A DNA stretch of 64,000 bases. It comes from Maribacter flavus (lineage in GTDB: Bacteria > Bacteroidota > Bacteroidia > Flavobacteriales > Flavobacteriaceae). Each line of letters begins with the position of its first letter. The stretch's first letter is position 1. Where the stretch lies: positions 248,001 through 312,000 of the forward strand of contig NZ_VUOE01000002.1 of the NCBI RefSeq assembly GCF_008386635.1, written 5' to 3'. The notes under the pieces are model-generated. The model was given only the letters and a program-made list of their open reading frames with translations, did not search any database and was not told the origin of the DNA. The position numbers were made by a program, and so were the translations under genes. Shown here one piece after another: positions 28,449 to 36,906 of the stretch.

Positions 28449-28496
28449 AAGGAGGGGTAGTATCCGGGGGGATAACTGGGGCCCCTCCTTTTTATT
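28449..28496 (+). terminator. Terminator after the PorP/SprF gene
   Basis: A 9-bp GC-rich stem AAGGAGGGG (28449-28457) / CCCCTCCTT (28482-28490) encloses a 24-nt loop and is followed by TTTATTTT. Confidence 0.88.
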
Positions 28497-28986
28497 TTAA
28501 GCTATTATTTTCGATGAACTACACTCAAATAGTGTATTTGAACGAAAAAATTAGGGAGATTGTCAGGTATAGTTGTTAAAGAAGTATATTTCGGAAACAA
28601 ACAGAAATAAACCATTCTTTAACCCCAAATCCCCCAGATTATGGATAATTTTTACCTACAGCTTGCTACCCACAGGCAATCCTTCTTAGCGACAAGCCCA
28701 AAGCATTTGCTCAATTTGCTTTATTTTTTGAAATGTATCTTGAAACCTATTTGGCATCGACCGTTGTTTGATACAGAGCAGCATCGCCGCTAAATTAATT
28801 TCGCCCTACACCTTTATTTTTTCGGTTTGATTTCCAAATGTACCCAATTTGGAAAGGATGTTTTTTCGGCTGGGCCCAAAAAAACTTCCTAGCGAATAAG
28901 GGCCGTAGGCTACCCAGATTTTACCCAATTATTAACCCCCGGATTTGGTTTCCAAAAGAAACCGAACAGGACAATTTAACTTACTT
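28497..28986. other. Intergenic stretch without a convincing gene
   Basis: 490 bp between the terminator and the LuxR regulator. A 50-codon frame (28641-28793) exists but shows no family character. The region before 28987 is likely the regulator's promoter and leader. Confidence 0.5.
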
Positions 28987-29607
28987 ATGAAAACTCAGGA
29001 TTTAAAATTTATCATTGTTGAAAAAAACGAACATTTACATGTTAGCTATCTAAACTACCTAAAAAAAGTGGATGGTTTTCAACTCATGGGAATTTATACC
29101 ACACCCCATAAGGCACTAAAGGATTTTAATAGAACCAGGCCGGACATTGTGTTGACCGAGGTTGACCTGGAGGAAACCAGCGGTTTGGAAACCATTCAGT
29201 TATATAGAAAAAAGGACTGGAACGTAAAGGTGGTGATGATCAGTGAAAACAATGACTTCGAGCTTATTAAAAAAAGTTTCAAAAAAGGAGCAAATGGCTA
29301 TTTGACCAAACCCATGTCTGCAGACAAGTTTAGCCATGCATTGACCAGCGTCAGGGAAGAAGGAGCAACCATCAGTAACGATATCGTTAAACAAGTTGTC
29401 TCCAATTTCAATAGGAAATCCTATAGTTTCTTTTCGGAACGGGAGAATCAGATCGTAGACTATTTATGCAATGGGGCAACCTATAAAATGATAGCCGACA
29501 AACTATTTGTTACTACCAGTGCCGTCAATTTTCACATTCAGAATATCTATCTAAAGTTGGACGTAAATTCAAAGTCCGAAGCTTTGAGCAAGCTTGAAAG
29601 TCTATAA
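28987..29607 (+). CDS. LuxR-type regulator with degenerate receiver domain
   Basis: A 206-residue regulator using ATG 28987 (MKTQDLKF); the frame is open upstream to 28945. Residues ~7-120 have the CheY fold, but the phospho-acceptor position reads Glu58 (VLTEVDLEETSG) rather than Asp, and the acidic pair is replaced (VEKNEH). The conserved Lys in GYLTKPMS remains. Residues ~140-206 are the LuxR helix-turn-helix (SERENQIVDYLCNGATYKMIA; SAVNFHIQNIYLKLDV). The Glu may mimic phosphorylation, so it could act without a kinase. It follows the PorP/SprF unit but has its own leader. Confidence 0.9.
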   Translation: MKTQDLKFIIVEKNEHLHVSYLNYLKKVDGFQLMGIYTTPHKALKDFNRTRPDIVLTEVDLEETSGLETIQLYRKKDWNVKVVMISENNDFELIKKSFKKGANGYLTKPMSADKFSHALTSVREEGATISNDIVKQVVSNFNRKSYSFFSERENQIVDYLCNGATYKMIADKLFVTTSAVNFHIQNIYLKLDVNSKSEALSKLESL

Positions 29608-29627
29608 TACCTACTTATGCTTTGGGT

Positions 29628-29668
29628 AAAGGTCCTTGGAAACAAATCTGGTTTCCTTGGGCCTTTTT
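29628..29668 (+). terminator. Terminator after the LuxR regulator
   Basis: Outer stem AAAGGTCC / GGGCCTTT (one G-T pair), a symmetric TT/TT internal loop, then inner stem GGAAAC / GTTTCC, followed by Ts. Confidence 0.75.
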
Positions 29669-29876
29669 CTTTACGAAAAGGGTTTCGATAAATTTTCGTA
29701 ATTCACGAAAAAAATATAAATATCTAAAAATCAATAGCATATTGATGTTTAATACTAAATAATCACTCGAAAGTTCTTTCTTATTGACAAGTAATCTTAG
29801 CCGTGCTATTCTTTTTAAAGCTTGTATTATAGTACCTTTATAGGGCTAAATTAGAATGCATTAAAGTAGTCAGTAT

Positions 29877-31358
29877 ATGTATTATGTAGGTTTGGATATA
29901 GGTAGTTCTTCCATTAAAATCGCTTTGGTGGAATCAGGTACTGGAAAAAGTGTGGATGTGGTACAGGAGCCTGAGACCGAGATGTCCATGTTGGCAATAA
30001 AAAATGGTTGGGCGGAACAGAATCCTGAGGATTGGTGGACCTATGCCTGCAAGGGTATCAAAAATCTGATTCAAACTCACGGAATTTCTTCCCAAGATAT
30101 AATTGGTATAGGTATTTCCTACCAAATGCATGGGTTGGTGCTCGTGGATAGTGACGGGGAAGTGCTTAGGAATTCGATTATTTGGTGCGATAGTCGTGCA
30201 GTGCCTATCGGTCAAAAAGCTTTTGAGGAAATAGGTGAGGACAAATGTTCCGAGTATCTCCTGAATTCCCCCTCCAATTTTACGGCAAGTAAGCTAAAAT
30301 GGGTAAAGGACAATGAACCTAATATATATTCTAAAATCTATAAGTTTATGTTACCCGGGGATTACATAGCAATGAAGTTTTCGGGTGAAATAAATACAAC
30401 GGTCTCCGGTCTTTCGGAAGGGATTTTTTGGGATTTTAAGAAAAAGGATATTGCCACCTTTTTGATGGACTACTATGGTCTGGATGCCAATTTGGTTCCT
30501 GAAATCGTTGACACTTTCGGTATTCAATCCAAGGTAAATGAAAAGGGTGCTTCGGAAAGTGGACTACAAGTAGGGACACCTATTTTGTATAGGGCTGGGG
30601 ACCAGCCCAACAACGCCTTATCCTTAAATGTATTTAACCCGGGTGAAGTAGCGGCCACAGGAGGTACCTCCGGTGTTGTCTATGCCGTTACCGATAGTCT
30701 ATCCGTAAAGGAAAGTGCTAGGGTAAATAATTTTGCCCACGTCAATTATAGTCCGGGAAGCGACTCAAGAATAGGGAAGCTCTTGTGTATAAATGGTTCC
30801 GGAATCCAGTACAGGTGGTTGCTGAATAATTTAGGAGTGGGTTCCTATGACGAGATGAACAGATTGGCCAATGAGATTCCTGTTGGGTCTGATGGTGTGG
30901 TTATCATACCTTTTGGTAATGGAGCGGAGCGAATGCTTAACAATCAGGAAGTTGGTACAAGGTTGGTAAATATAAACTTGAATAATCATGGTAAGGGGCA
31001 TCTTTGTAGGGCGGCCCTTGAGGGTATCGCATTTTCCTTTGTTTATGGAATGGAAATAATGGAATCCGATGGTATTCAGGTCAACGTCATGCGGGCTGGT
31101 AACGATAATCTTTTCAGGTCCAAGATATTTTCGGAAACGGTGGCTACCCTAATAGGCTATGATATAGAAATTTATAATACTACAGGGGCCATTGGGGCCG
31201 CTAGGGCCGGACTTTTAAGGGAAGGTGATTATGATGCTTTTGGGAAGGCTATCATGGAAAACGATTACGTGATGACATTTAAGCCGCTTGCACATAAAGC
31301 GGAATATCAAAAAGCCTACCAGCATTGGAAAAAGGAATTGGAATTAATAACAAAGTAA
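29877..31358 (+). CDS. xylB: Xylulokinase
   Basis: A 493-residue FGGY-family sugar kinase that phosphorylates D-xylulose to xylulose 5-phosphate. Visible are the ATPase phosphate-1 motif LDIGSSSIKIAL (about 5-16), SYQMHGLV with the family's substrate-contacting MH pair, WCDSRA, a conserved GGTSGVVYA and LCINGSGIQYRWLL. The xylose isomerase gene follows 21 bp later, which fixes the assignment. Order xylB-xylA, with a LacI regulator after a terminator, makes a complete cytosolic entry from xylose to the pentose phosphate pathway. No xylose transporter is in the window. Confidence 0.95.
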   Translation: MYYVGLDIGSSSIKIALVESGTGKSVDVVQEPETEMSMLAIKNGWAEQNPEDWWTYACKGIKNLIQTHGISSQDIIGIGISYQMHGLVLVDSDGEVLRNSIIWCDSRAVPIGQKAFEEIGEDKCSEYLLNSPSNFTASKLKWVKDNEPNIYSKIYKFMLPGDYIAMKFSGEINTTVSGLSEGIFWDFKKKDIATFLMDYYGLDANLVPEIVDTFGIQSKVNEKGASESGLQVGTPILYRAGDQPNNALSLNVFNPGEVAATGGTSGVVYAVTDSLSVKESARVNNFAHVNYSPGSDSRIGKLLCINGSGIQYRWLLNNLGVGSYDEMNRLANEIPVGSDGVVIIPFGNGAERMLNNQEVGTRLVNINLNNHGKGHLCRAALEGIAFSFVYGMEIMESDGIQVNVMRAGNDNLFRSKIFSETVATLIGYDIEIYNTTGAIGAARAGLLREGDYDAFGKAIMENDYVMTFKPLAHKAEYQKAYQHWKKELELITK

Positions 31359-31379
31359 ACAACTTATAAATCAGTAATA

Positions 31380-32696
31380 ATGGCAGAAAAAGTATATTTC
31401 AAAGGAATTGATGCAATTAAATTTGAAGGCAAGGAATCTGATAATCCCTTGGCATTCAAATATTATAACCCTGAACAAGTGGTGGCGGGCAAAACGATGC
31501 GTGAGCATTTTAAATTTGCCATCGCCTATTGGCATACGTTCTGTGGACAAGGGTCTGACCCATTTGGTCCGGGAACACAGAATTTTGAATGGGACCAGTC
31601 TTCTGACCCTGTACAGGCGGCAAAGGACAAGGCAGATGCAGCCTTTGAGTTTTTTGAGAAAATTGGTTTCGATTATTTCTGTTTTCATGATTTTGACCTA
31701 ATTCAAGAAGGTCCAACCTTTGCGGAGTCGGAAAAAAGATTGCATACCATTGTAGACTATATCAAGGAGAAGCAGAAGGCATCCGGTAAAAAATTGCTCT
31801 GGGGAACGGCCAACTGTTTTTCAAATCCACGTTATATGAACGGTGCGGCGACCAATCCCGAGTTCAATGTCGTTGCAAGGGCAGGTGCCCAAATTAAAAT
31901 GGCCTTGGACGCTACCATGGAGCTAAATGGTGAAAACTACGTATTCTGGGGCGGTAGGGAAGGTTATATGTCGCTATTGAATTCCGATATGGGCCGAGAA
32001 TTGGACCATATGGGTCAGTTTTTGACCATGTGTAGGGATTATGCCCGTGCCCAAGGGTTTAAAGGAAATTTCTTCATTGAGCCAAAGCCTATGGAGCCCA
32101 TGAAACACCAATACGATTTTGATTCCGCTACCGCCATTGGTTTCCTAAGGGAGTATGGATTGGATAAGGATTTCAAGATCAATATAGAGGTAAACCACGC
32201 TACTTTGGCGCAGCATACCTTCCAACATGAATTGGCGGTTGCCGGAAAAGCAGGAATGCTGGGTAGTTTGGACGCCAATAGGGGCGATTACCAAAACGGA
32301 TGGGATACGGACCAATTTCCAAACAATATCCTTGAAACTACTGAAGCCATGTTGGTATTCTTGGAAGCGGGAGGACTTCAAGGAGGCGGTATTAATTTTG
32401 ATGCCAAAATCCGAAGAAACTCTACGGACCTGGAAGATATATTCCTTGCACATATTGGTGGTGCGGATACCTTCGCCCGTGCCTTGATAACCGCGGATAA
32501 AATAATTTCCTCCTCTGCTTATTCAAGCTTGAGAAAAAAACGGTATAGTTCTTTCGACTCAGGAAAGGGGAAGGAATTTGAGGAAGGCAAATTGGACTTG
32601 AAGGATTTGTACGAAATTGCCAAGGAGAACGGCGAGTTACCTTTGGTTAGTGGCAAACAAGAGCTTTTTGAAAATATTGTAAATCAGTATATTTAA
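31380..32696 (+). CDS. xylA: Xylose isomerase
   Basis: A 438-residue class II xylose isomerase converting D-xylose to D-xylulose in the cytosol. Family marks in order: [13 protein letters not shown], the catalytic His in [33 protein letters not shown] with the metal-binding Glu, EVNHATLA, and SLDANRGD with further metal ligands. The length is that of the longer class II enzymes. Second gene of the xyl operon; a terminator follows at 32715. Confidence 0.97.
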   Translation: MAEKVYFKGIDAIKFEGKESDNPLAFKYYNPEQVVAGKTMREHFKFAIAYWHTFCGQGSDPFGPGTQNFEWDQSSDPVQAAKDKADAAFEFFEKIGFDYFCFHDFDLIQEGPTFAESEKRLHTIVDYIKEKQKASGKKLLWGTANCFSNPRYMNGAATNPEFNVVARAGAQIKMALDATMELNGENYVFWGGREGYMSLLNSDMGRELDHMGQFLTMCRDYARAQGFKGNFFIEPKPMEPMKHQYDFDSATAIGFLREYGLDKDFKINIEVNHATLAQHTFQHELAVAGKAGMLGSLDANRGDYQNGWDTDQFPNNILETTEAMLVFLEAGGLQGGGINFDAKIRRNSTDLEDIFLAHIGGADTFARALITADKIISSSAYSSLRKKRYSSFDSGKGKEFEEGKLDLKDLYEIAKENGELPLVSGKQELFENIVNQYI

Positions 32697-32714
32697 TCAA
32701 AGGATTTTTTTATC

Positions 32715-32747
32715 AAAAAGGTCTTGATATGCTTCAAGACCTTTTTG
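32715..32747 (+). terminator. Terminator after xylA
   Basis: A perfect 13-bp stem AAAAAGGTCTTGA / TCAAGACCTTTTT with a 6-nt loop. The A- and T-rich ends could also work in the opposite direction. Confidence 0.93.
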
Positions 32748-32807
32748 GTTTTAAGTAACAGTCTCGCTTAAAGCAAGCGAGGTGAGGATAGAGATATTCA
32801 TTTGGTT

Positions 32808-32825
32808 CATGGCGCTAGCGCCATG
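32808..32825. promoter_or_regulatory. 18-bp perfect palindrome, possible LacI-type operator
   Basis: CATGGCGCTAGCGCCATG is a perfect palindrome, GC-rich in an AT-rich surrounding, centred about 34 bp before the lacI ATG. Even-length palindromes with a central pyrimidine-purine step suit LacI-family operators, so autoregulation is possible. A smaller hairpin (CTCGCTT / AAGCGAG) precedes it at ~32763. No second copy was found upstream of xylB. Confidence 0.45.
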
Positions 32826-32850
32826 GCATTCAAAATTTGATTATCGGACA

Positions 32851-33867
32851 ATGAAGAAGATTACCCTAAAGAATATAGCGCAACATTTTGATGTTTCCAT
32901 CTCTACGGTATCCAAGGCGGTCAACGACAGCCATGAAATTAGTAGGGATTTGAAGAAGCGTATACAGGAGTATGCCAAGGAACATCATTACAAACCTAAT
33001 AAGCTGGCCTTAAATCTTCTGAACCGAAGTACCAAGACCATTGGGGTCATCGTTCCAAATATTTTGAACTACTTTTTTGTTCAAGTATTATATGGTATTG
33101 AAAAGGTGGCCAATGAAAATGGCTATAATATTATCAGTTGCATAAGTGATGAATCCCATGAAAAGGAGTCCAAAACCTTGGCGTTTTTGGATTCGGGAAC
33201 GGTAGATGGTCTTATCATTTCTTTGGCTGAAGAAACCCAGGTGAAGGAACAAATCGAGGGGTTACGGGAAATAACGGAGAGTCAAATACCATTGGTATTG
33301 TTCGATAGGGTATCCGAATTGATAGACTGCGATAAGGTAATCGTAGACGATTTTGAAGCAGGATATAAGACGACCAAATTCTTTTTGAACATAGGATGTA
33401 AAAACGTTGCTTTCGTTTCTCCCATTGGCAAATCGAGCGTAGGGAAGTTGCGGTTGGCTGGGTACAGAAAGGCCTTGGAAGAAGCGGGAATCAAGTTCGA
33501 TGAAAAGTTGGTGGTCAATTTTACCGCCAAGGACGATCTTGATTTGCTCATGTCCTTCCTTTTGAACTACAAACCCATAGATGGTATTCTGGGCTTGGAT
33601 GAAATTACGGCGGTAAAAATTTTGCACATCGTAAAATCCCGCGGTTATAATGTTCCTGGGGATGTGTCCATAGTAGGATTTACGAACGGTCAGTTGTCAC
33701 AATACGTCACGCCTTCCTTGACCATGGTGAGTCAGCATGGTAAATTCATTGGTGAAAAAGCCGCAGAGCTTTTGATAAAGCGTATAAAGGAACCCACCAG
33801 ACCTTTTGAAACCAAAGTAGTCAAAACAAGCCTTTTGGTGCGGGATTCCACAAAGAAATTACAATAA
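32851..33867 (+). CDS. LacI-family transcriptional regulator
   Basis: A 338-residue repressor-type regulator. The start at ATG 32851 (MKKITLKNIAQ) places the DNA-binding helix-turn-helix at residues 4-24 (NIAQHFDVSISTVSKAVND) and the hinge helix at about 48-58. The frame is open upstream to 32782, which would add a non-family extension. The periplasmic-binding-protein-like effector domain follows (IGVIVPNI; FDRVSEL; GFTNGQLSQYVTPSLT). It probably responds to a sugar of the adjacent xyl operon. It is convergent with the next gene, with no base between the stop codons. Confidence 0.93.
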   Translation: MKKITLKNIAQHFDVSISTVSKAVNDSHEISRDLKKRIQEYAKEHHYKPNKLALNLLNRSTKTIGVIVPNILNYFFVQVLYGIEKVANENGYNIISCISDESHEKESKTLAFLDSGTVDGLIISLAEETQVKEQIEGLREITESQIPLVLFDRVSELIDCDKVIVDDFEAGYKTTKFFLNIGCKNVAFVSPIGKSSVGKLRLAGYRKALEEAGIKFDEKLVVNFTAKDDLDLLMSFLLNYKPIDGILGLDEITAVKILHIVKSRGYNVPGDVSIVGFTNGQLSQYVTPSLTMVSQHGKFIGEKAAELLIKRIKEPTRPFETKVVKTSLLVRDSTKKLQ

Positions 33868-35244
33868 TTAGACCCTATCAGGATGCGGATGTTCCCAATC
33901 CCCCCTGTAGGCACGCGTTAATTTTGCAGTTGCCTCTACGTCATTAACTACCGTACGTGTTTTAGGATTATACGTCAAAGGTCTTCCCAATTCCATGGAA
34001 AGGTTTGCCAGGATACAACTCGCAGTGGAAATGTGGCCTTCTTCTATATCCGCTATAGGTTTGGTGCCATTCGCTATTGCTTCCAGAAAATCGATCATAT
34101 GTCTTCGAGTAGCTGGCGCCGCATGCAATTCATTGTCCTTTTCCACTAAATCTTCGGGATATTTCTCTTTCTCGTAAAGAACATTGAAATGGATGGGCTC
34201 TCCGTTTCTGTATGGAATAAAATCGGCTTGCATGGTACTTCCTTTAAGTACGCCCTTTTCGCCATAGATTTTAAAGGCCCACGGATATTCCGGGTCCGCT
34301 GGATTTCCCCAACTTCTATGTTGCCAAACACAATTGAGGTCATCATATTCAAAAACTGCGGTCTGTGTATCTGCAATATTGGATTTTCCTTCTTTTTGGA
34401 TGTAAATACCACCTTCGGAACTTATCTGCTTTGGCCATCCCAAATCTAACATCCATCGTACGGTGTCCAACATGTGTACGCACATGTCTCCCATAATGCC
34501 ATTGCCGTATTCCATAAAGGTCCGCCACCATCTTCTATGTGGAATTCCGTCATAGGGTCTCCAAGGTGCTGGGCCCGTCCACATTTCGTAATCCAAAAAT
34601 TCCGGTACCGGTTGTACGGGAGGGTTTCCGTTGGCCCTCATGTGATAATAGCAGCACATCTCCACATGGCCAATCTTGCCCAAAAGCCCCTTATCAACAA
34701 TCTCCCTTTTGACATCGATCAAATGTGGGGTACTTTTTCTTTGGGTTCCAACTTGTACCACCCTGTTATATTTTCTAGCGGCAGCCACCATGGCCTCACC
34801 TTCCATTATATCCACGCTGATTGGTTTTTGGACATACACATGTGCCCCTGATTTTAGGGCTTCAATACACATTAAGGCATGCCAATGGTCTGGGGTCCCG
34901 ATTAAAACAATGTCCAGTTTTTCTTTTTTGAGCATGTCCCGATAATCCGAATACATCTTTGGCTTTTTCCCGTTCTTTTGGCGTTGGGAAACCTGTTCCG
35001 CGACATCGTTAAGAAAATTCGAATCCACATCGCAAAGGGAAACCACTTCCACATTGGCAACCTGTATAAGTTTGAACAGATCGCTGGTGCCATACCAACC
35101 GGTTCCGATAAGTGCTACTTTTTTTGGTTTTTCATCGGCAAAAAATTCGAATCCATAACTGCCCATGGAGGATAGGAGTAGGGAAGCGGCGGATGCACCT
35201 TTGATAAAATTCCGTCTACCTAAAAATTGTTTTTCAGTGTTCAT
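33868..35244 (-). CDS. Tat-exported Gfo/Idh/MocA family oxidoreductase
   Basis: A 458-residue NAD(P)-dependent oxidoreductase. ATG 35244 gives the twin-arginine signal (RRNFIKGASAASLLLS, Arg 10-11); the frame runs upstream to 35307 but that would bury the signal. The Rossmann part has VALIGTGWYGTSDLF; GTPDHWHALM and VYVQKPISVDIMEGE with the catalytic-region Lys-Pro pair follow, and VGTQRKS is typical of periplasmic members in Bacteroidota and Planctomycetes. Such enzymes oxidise sugar derivatives or cleave glycosides through a 3-keto intermediate. Divergent from the sialate esterase-like gene. Confidence 0.9.
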   Translation of the reverse strand: MNTEKQFLGRRNFIKGASAASLLLSSMGSYGFEFFADEKPKKVALIGTGWYGTSDLFKLIQVANVEVVSLCDVDSNFLNDVAEQVSQRQKNGKKPKMYSDYRDMLKKEKLDIVLIGTPDHWHALMCIEALKSGAHVYVQKPISVDIMEGEAMVAAARKYNRVVQVGTQRKSTPHLIDVKREIVDKGLLGKIGHVEMCCYYHMRANGNPPVQPVPEFLDYEMWTGPAPWRPYDGIPHRRWWRTFMEYGNGIMGDMCVHMLDTVRWMLDLGWPKQISSEGGIYIQKEGKSNIADTQTAVFEYDDLNCVWQHRSWGNPADPEYPWAFKIYGEKGVLKGSTMQADFIPYRNGEPIHFNVLYEKEKYPEDLVEKDNELHAAPATRRHMIDFLEAIANGTKPIADIEEGHISTASCILANLSMELGRPLTYNPKTRTVVNDVEATAKLTRAYRGDWEHPHPDRV

Positions 35245-35356
35245 AAATAGTTTCTTAAGAATGCTGGACTGTGAAAAAGTTTCGTGTAAGTTATCAGATA
35301 AAAACAAAAAAACACATCATGTTGGCATAAAAATTATCTGAACCTTATTAAATATT

Positions 35357-35364
35357 TATATTTG
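35357..35364 (+). promoter_or_regulatory. Bacteroidota-type -7 element upstream of 35389 gene
   Basis: TATATTTG exactly matches the Bacteroidota -7 consensus TAnnTTTG, 24 bp before the ATG at 35389. No well-spaced -33 TTG is seen, so activation by a regulator is possible. Confidence 0.5.
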
Positions 35365-35388
35365 ATAGGTTTAAATTAACAATTTATC

Positions 35389-36765
35389 ATGAGGCGACTG
35401 TTTTTACTATTTTTTGTTTGCTGTGTTTCTATTGCGAAGGCGGAAATTACCCTTCCAAGTATATTTTCAAGTAATATGGTCTTGCAACGGGAAGCTACCG
35501 TAGATTTTTTTGGGTGGGCCCATCCAGGTGAGGAATTTACAATTTCAACCGGTTGGGATTCCAAGGTACATTCCGTAAAAACGCCGATAACGGGCAAGTG
35601 GAAAGTATCCGTGGAAACATCCGGTGCAGGAGGACCTTATAAGATTGCCTTTAAAGGAGATTCCAATGAGATTCTACTCGATAATATTTTGATCGGGGAG
35701 GTGTGGCTATGTTCCGGGCAATCCAATATGGAATGGAGCGCCAATAGCGGATTGGACAATAAAGAGGAGGCCATAGCCAGTTCTAACAAACCTACGATAA
35801 GGCTCTTTACCGTAGAAAAAAGAACGGCCGATCATCCCCAGGACGATTTGGCCGGGACGTGGCAGGTTTGTTCACCAGAAACCATGCCCGATTTCAGTGC
35901 AGTGGCCTATTTTTTTGCCGAACGACTTCAGGAAGAAATGGACGTACCCATTGGATTGATAGACTCTTCATGGGGAGCTTCCTGTGCCGAAGTCTGGACA
36001 CCGGAAGAGGAGTTCGATAAGAACCCAGCCCTACAGGAGGCCTACGAACTCATAAAGCCCAACCCTTGGGTGCCCATAGAAAAATCGATTTTGTACAATG
36101 CCATGATCGCTCCTTTAACGAGTTTTAAAATAAGCGGAACCCTCTGGTATCAAGGGGAATCCAATACGGCCAATGCCGAAAGCTATGAAAACACCTTTGG
36201 CACGCTTATAAATTCTTGGCGAGATAAGTGGGGGTATGATTTTCCATTCTATTATGTGCAAATAGCTCCTTATAAGTATGGAAGGGAATATGAAGGCGGC
36301 ATCGTTCGTGATCAACAAAGGAGGACCTTGTCACTTCCCAACACGGGTATGACCATGACCAGTGATATTTGTACCGTGGACGATATCCATCCTAGAAATA
36401 AAAAGGATGTGGGCATCCGTTTGGCGAACATTGCCCTTAAACAACAGTATGATGTTTTGGATACAACTGTCTATGGACCTTTGTTCGATAAGGCCGAAGC
36501 TATCGGGGATAAAGTAATGGTTCATTTTTTACATAATGAAGGGCTTACCGTGAAAGGAAAAAACTTGGAGCATTTCGAGGTTTTATCATCGGATGGAACT
36601 TGGTATCCGGCGAAGGCGAAAATCAAAAATGGTATCGTAACCGTACAGGCAAAAGAGGCAAAGGAGCCAAAAATGGTTCGATATGCTTATAGAAGTACGG
36701 ACATTCCAAATTTATTCAATTCGGTTGGTTTACCTGCGTCAACTTTTATAAGTGAGGAGCTTTAA
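35389..36765 (+). CDS. Exported sialate O-acetylesterase-like SGNH hydrolase
   Basis: A 458-residue secreted protein. A signal peptide (to SIAKA) is followed by an N-terminal Ig-like part (LQREATVDFFGWAHPGE). The SGNH/DUF303 catalytic domain follows, with the nucleophile motif LCSGQSNMEWS (Ser near residue 111), WYQGESNT as the Gly/Asn block and the catalytic DDIHPRN (Asp-x-x-His). Relatives remove O-acetyl groups from sialic acids or from plant glycans; in a sialate-free flavobacterium deacetylation of xylan or pectin is likelier (inference). It stands 141 bp upstream of the GMC dehydrogenase. Confidence 0.9.
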   Translation: MRRLFLLFFVCCVSIAKAEITLPSIFSSNMVLQREATVDFFGWAHPGEEFTISTGWDSKVHSVKTPITGKWKVSVETSGAGGPYKIAFKGDSNEILLDNILIGEVWLCSGQSNMEWSANSGLDNKEEAIASSNKPTIRLFTVEKRTADHPQDDLAGTWQVCSPETMPDFSAVAYFFAERLQEEMDVPIGLIDSSWGASCAEVWTPEEEFDKNPALQEAYELIKPNPWVPIEKSILYNAMIAPLTSFKISGTLWYQGESNTANAESYENTFGTLINSWRDKWGYDFPFYYVQIAPYKYGREYEGGIVRDQQRRTLSLPNTGMTMTSDICTVDDIHPRNKKDVGIRLANIALKQQYDVLDTTVYGPLFDKAEAIGDKVMVHFLHNEGLTVKGKNLEHFEVLSSDGTWYPAKAKIKNGIVTVQAKEAKEPKMVRYAYRSTDIPNLFNSVGLPASTFISEEL

Positions 36766-36906
36766 TTTAATTCATTGGTGTACGGGATTTTCAAGAAATG
36801 GAGTACAAAAACATCAGGATTCATGAATTTATACTTCCAAACAGAGAAATGGCTAATTAGATTTTGAATAATTCTATAAATTGTACTATAAACCAAATAC
36901 CAAGTT

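Noticed and set aside
28641..28793. 50-codon plus-strand frame (MDNFYLQL start) before the LuxR regulator
   Set aside because: No family character, unusual composition and no operon partner; chance frames of this size are common here.
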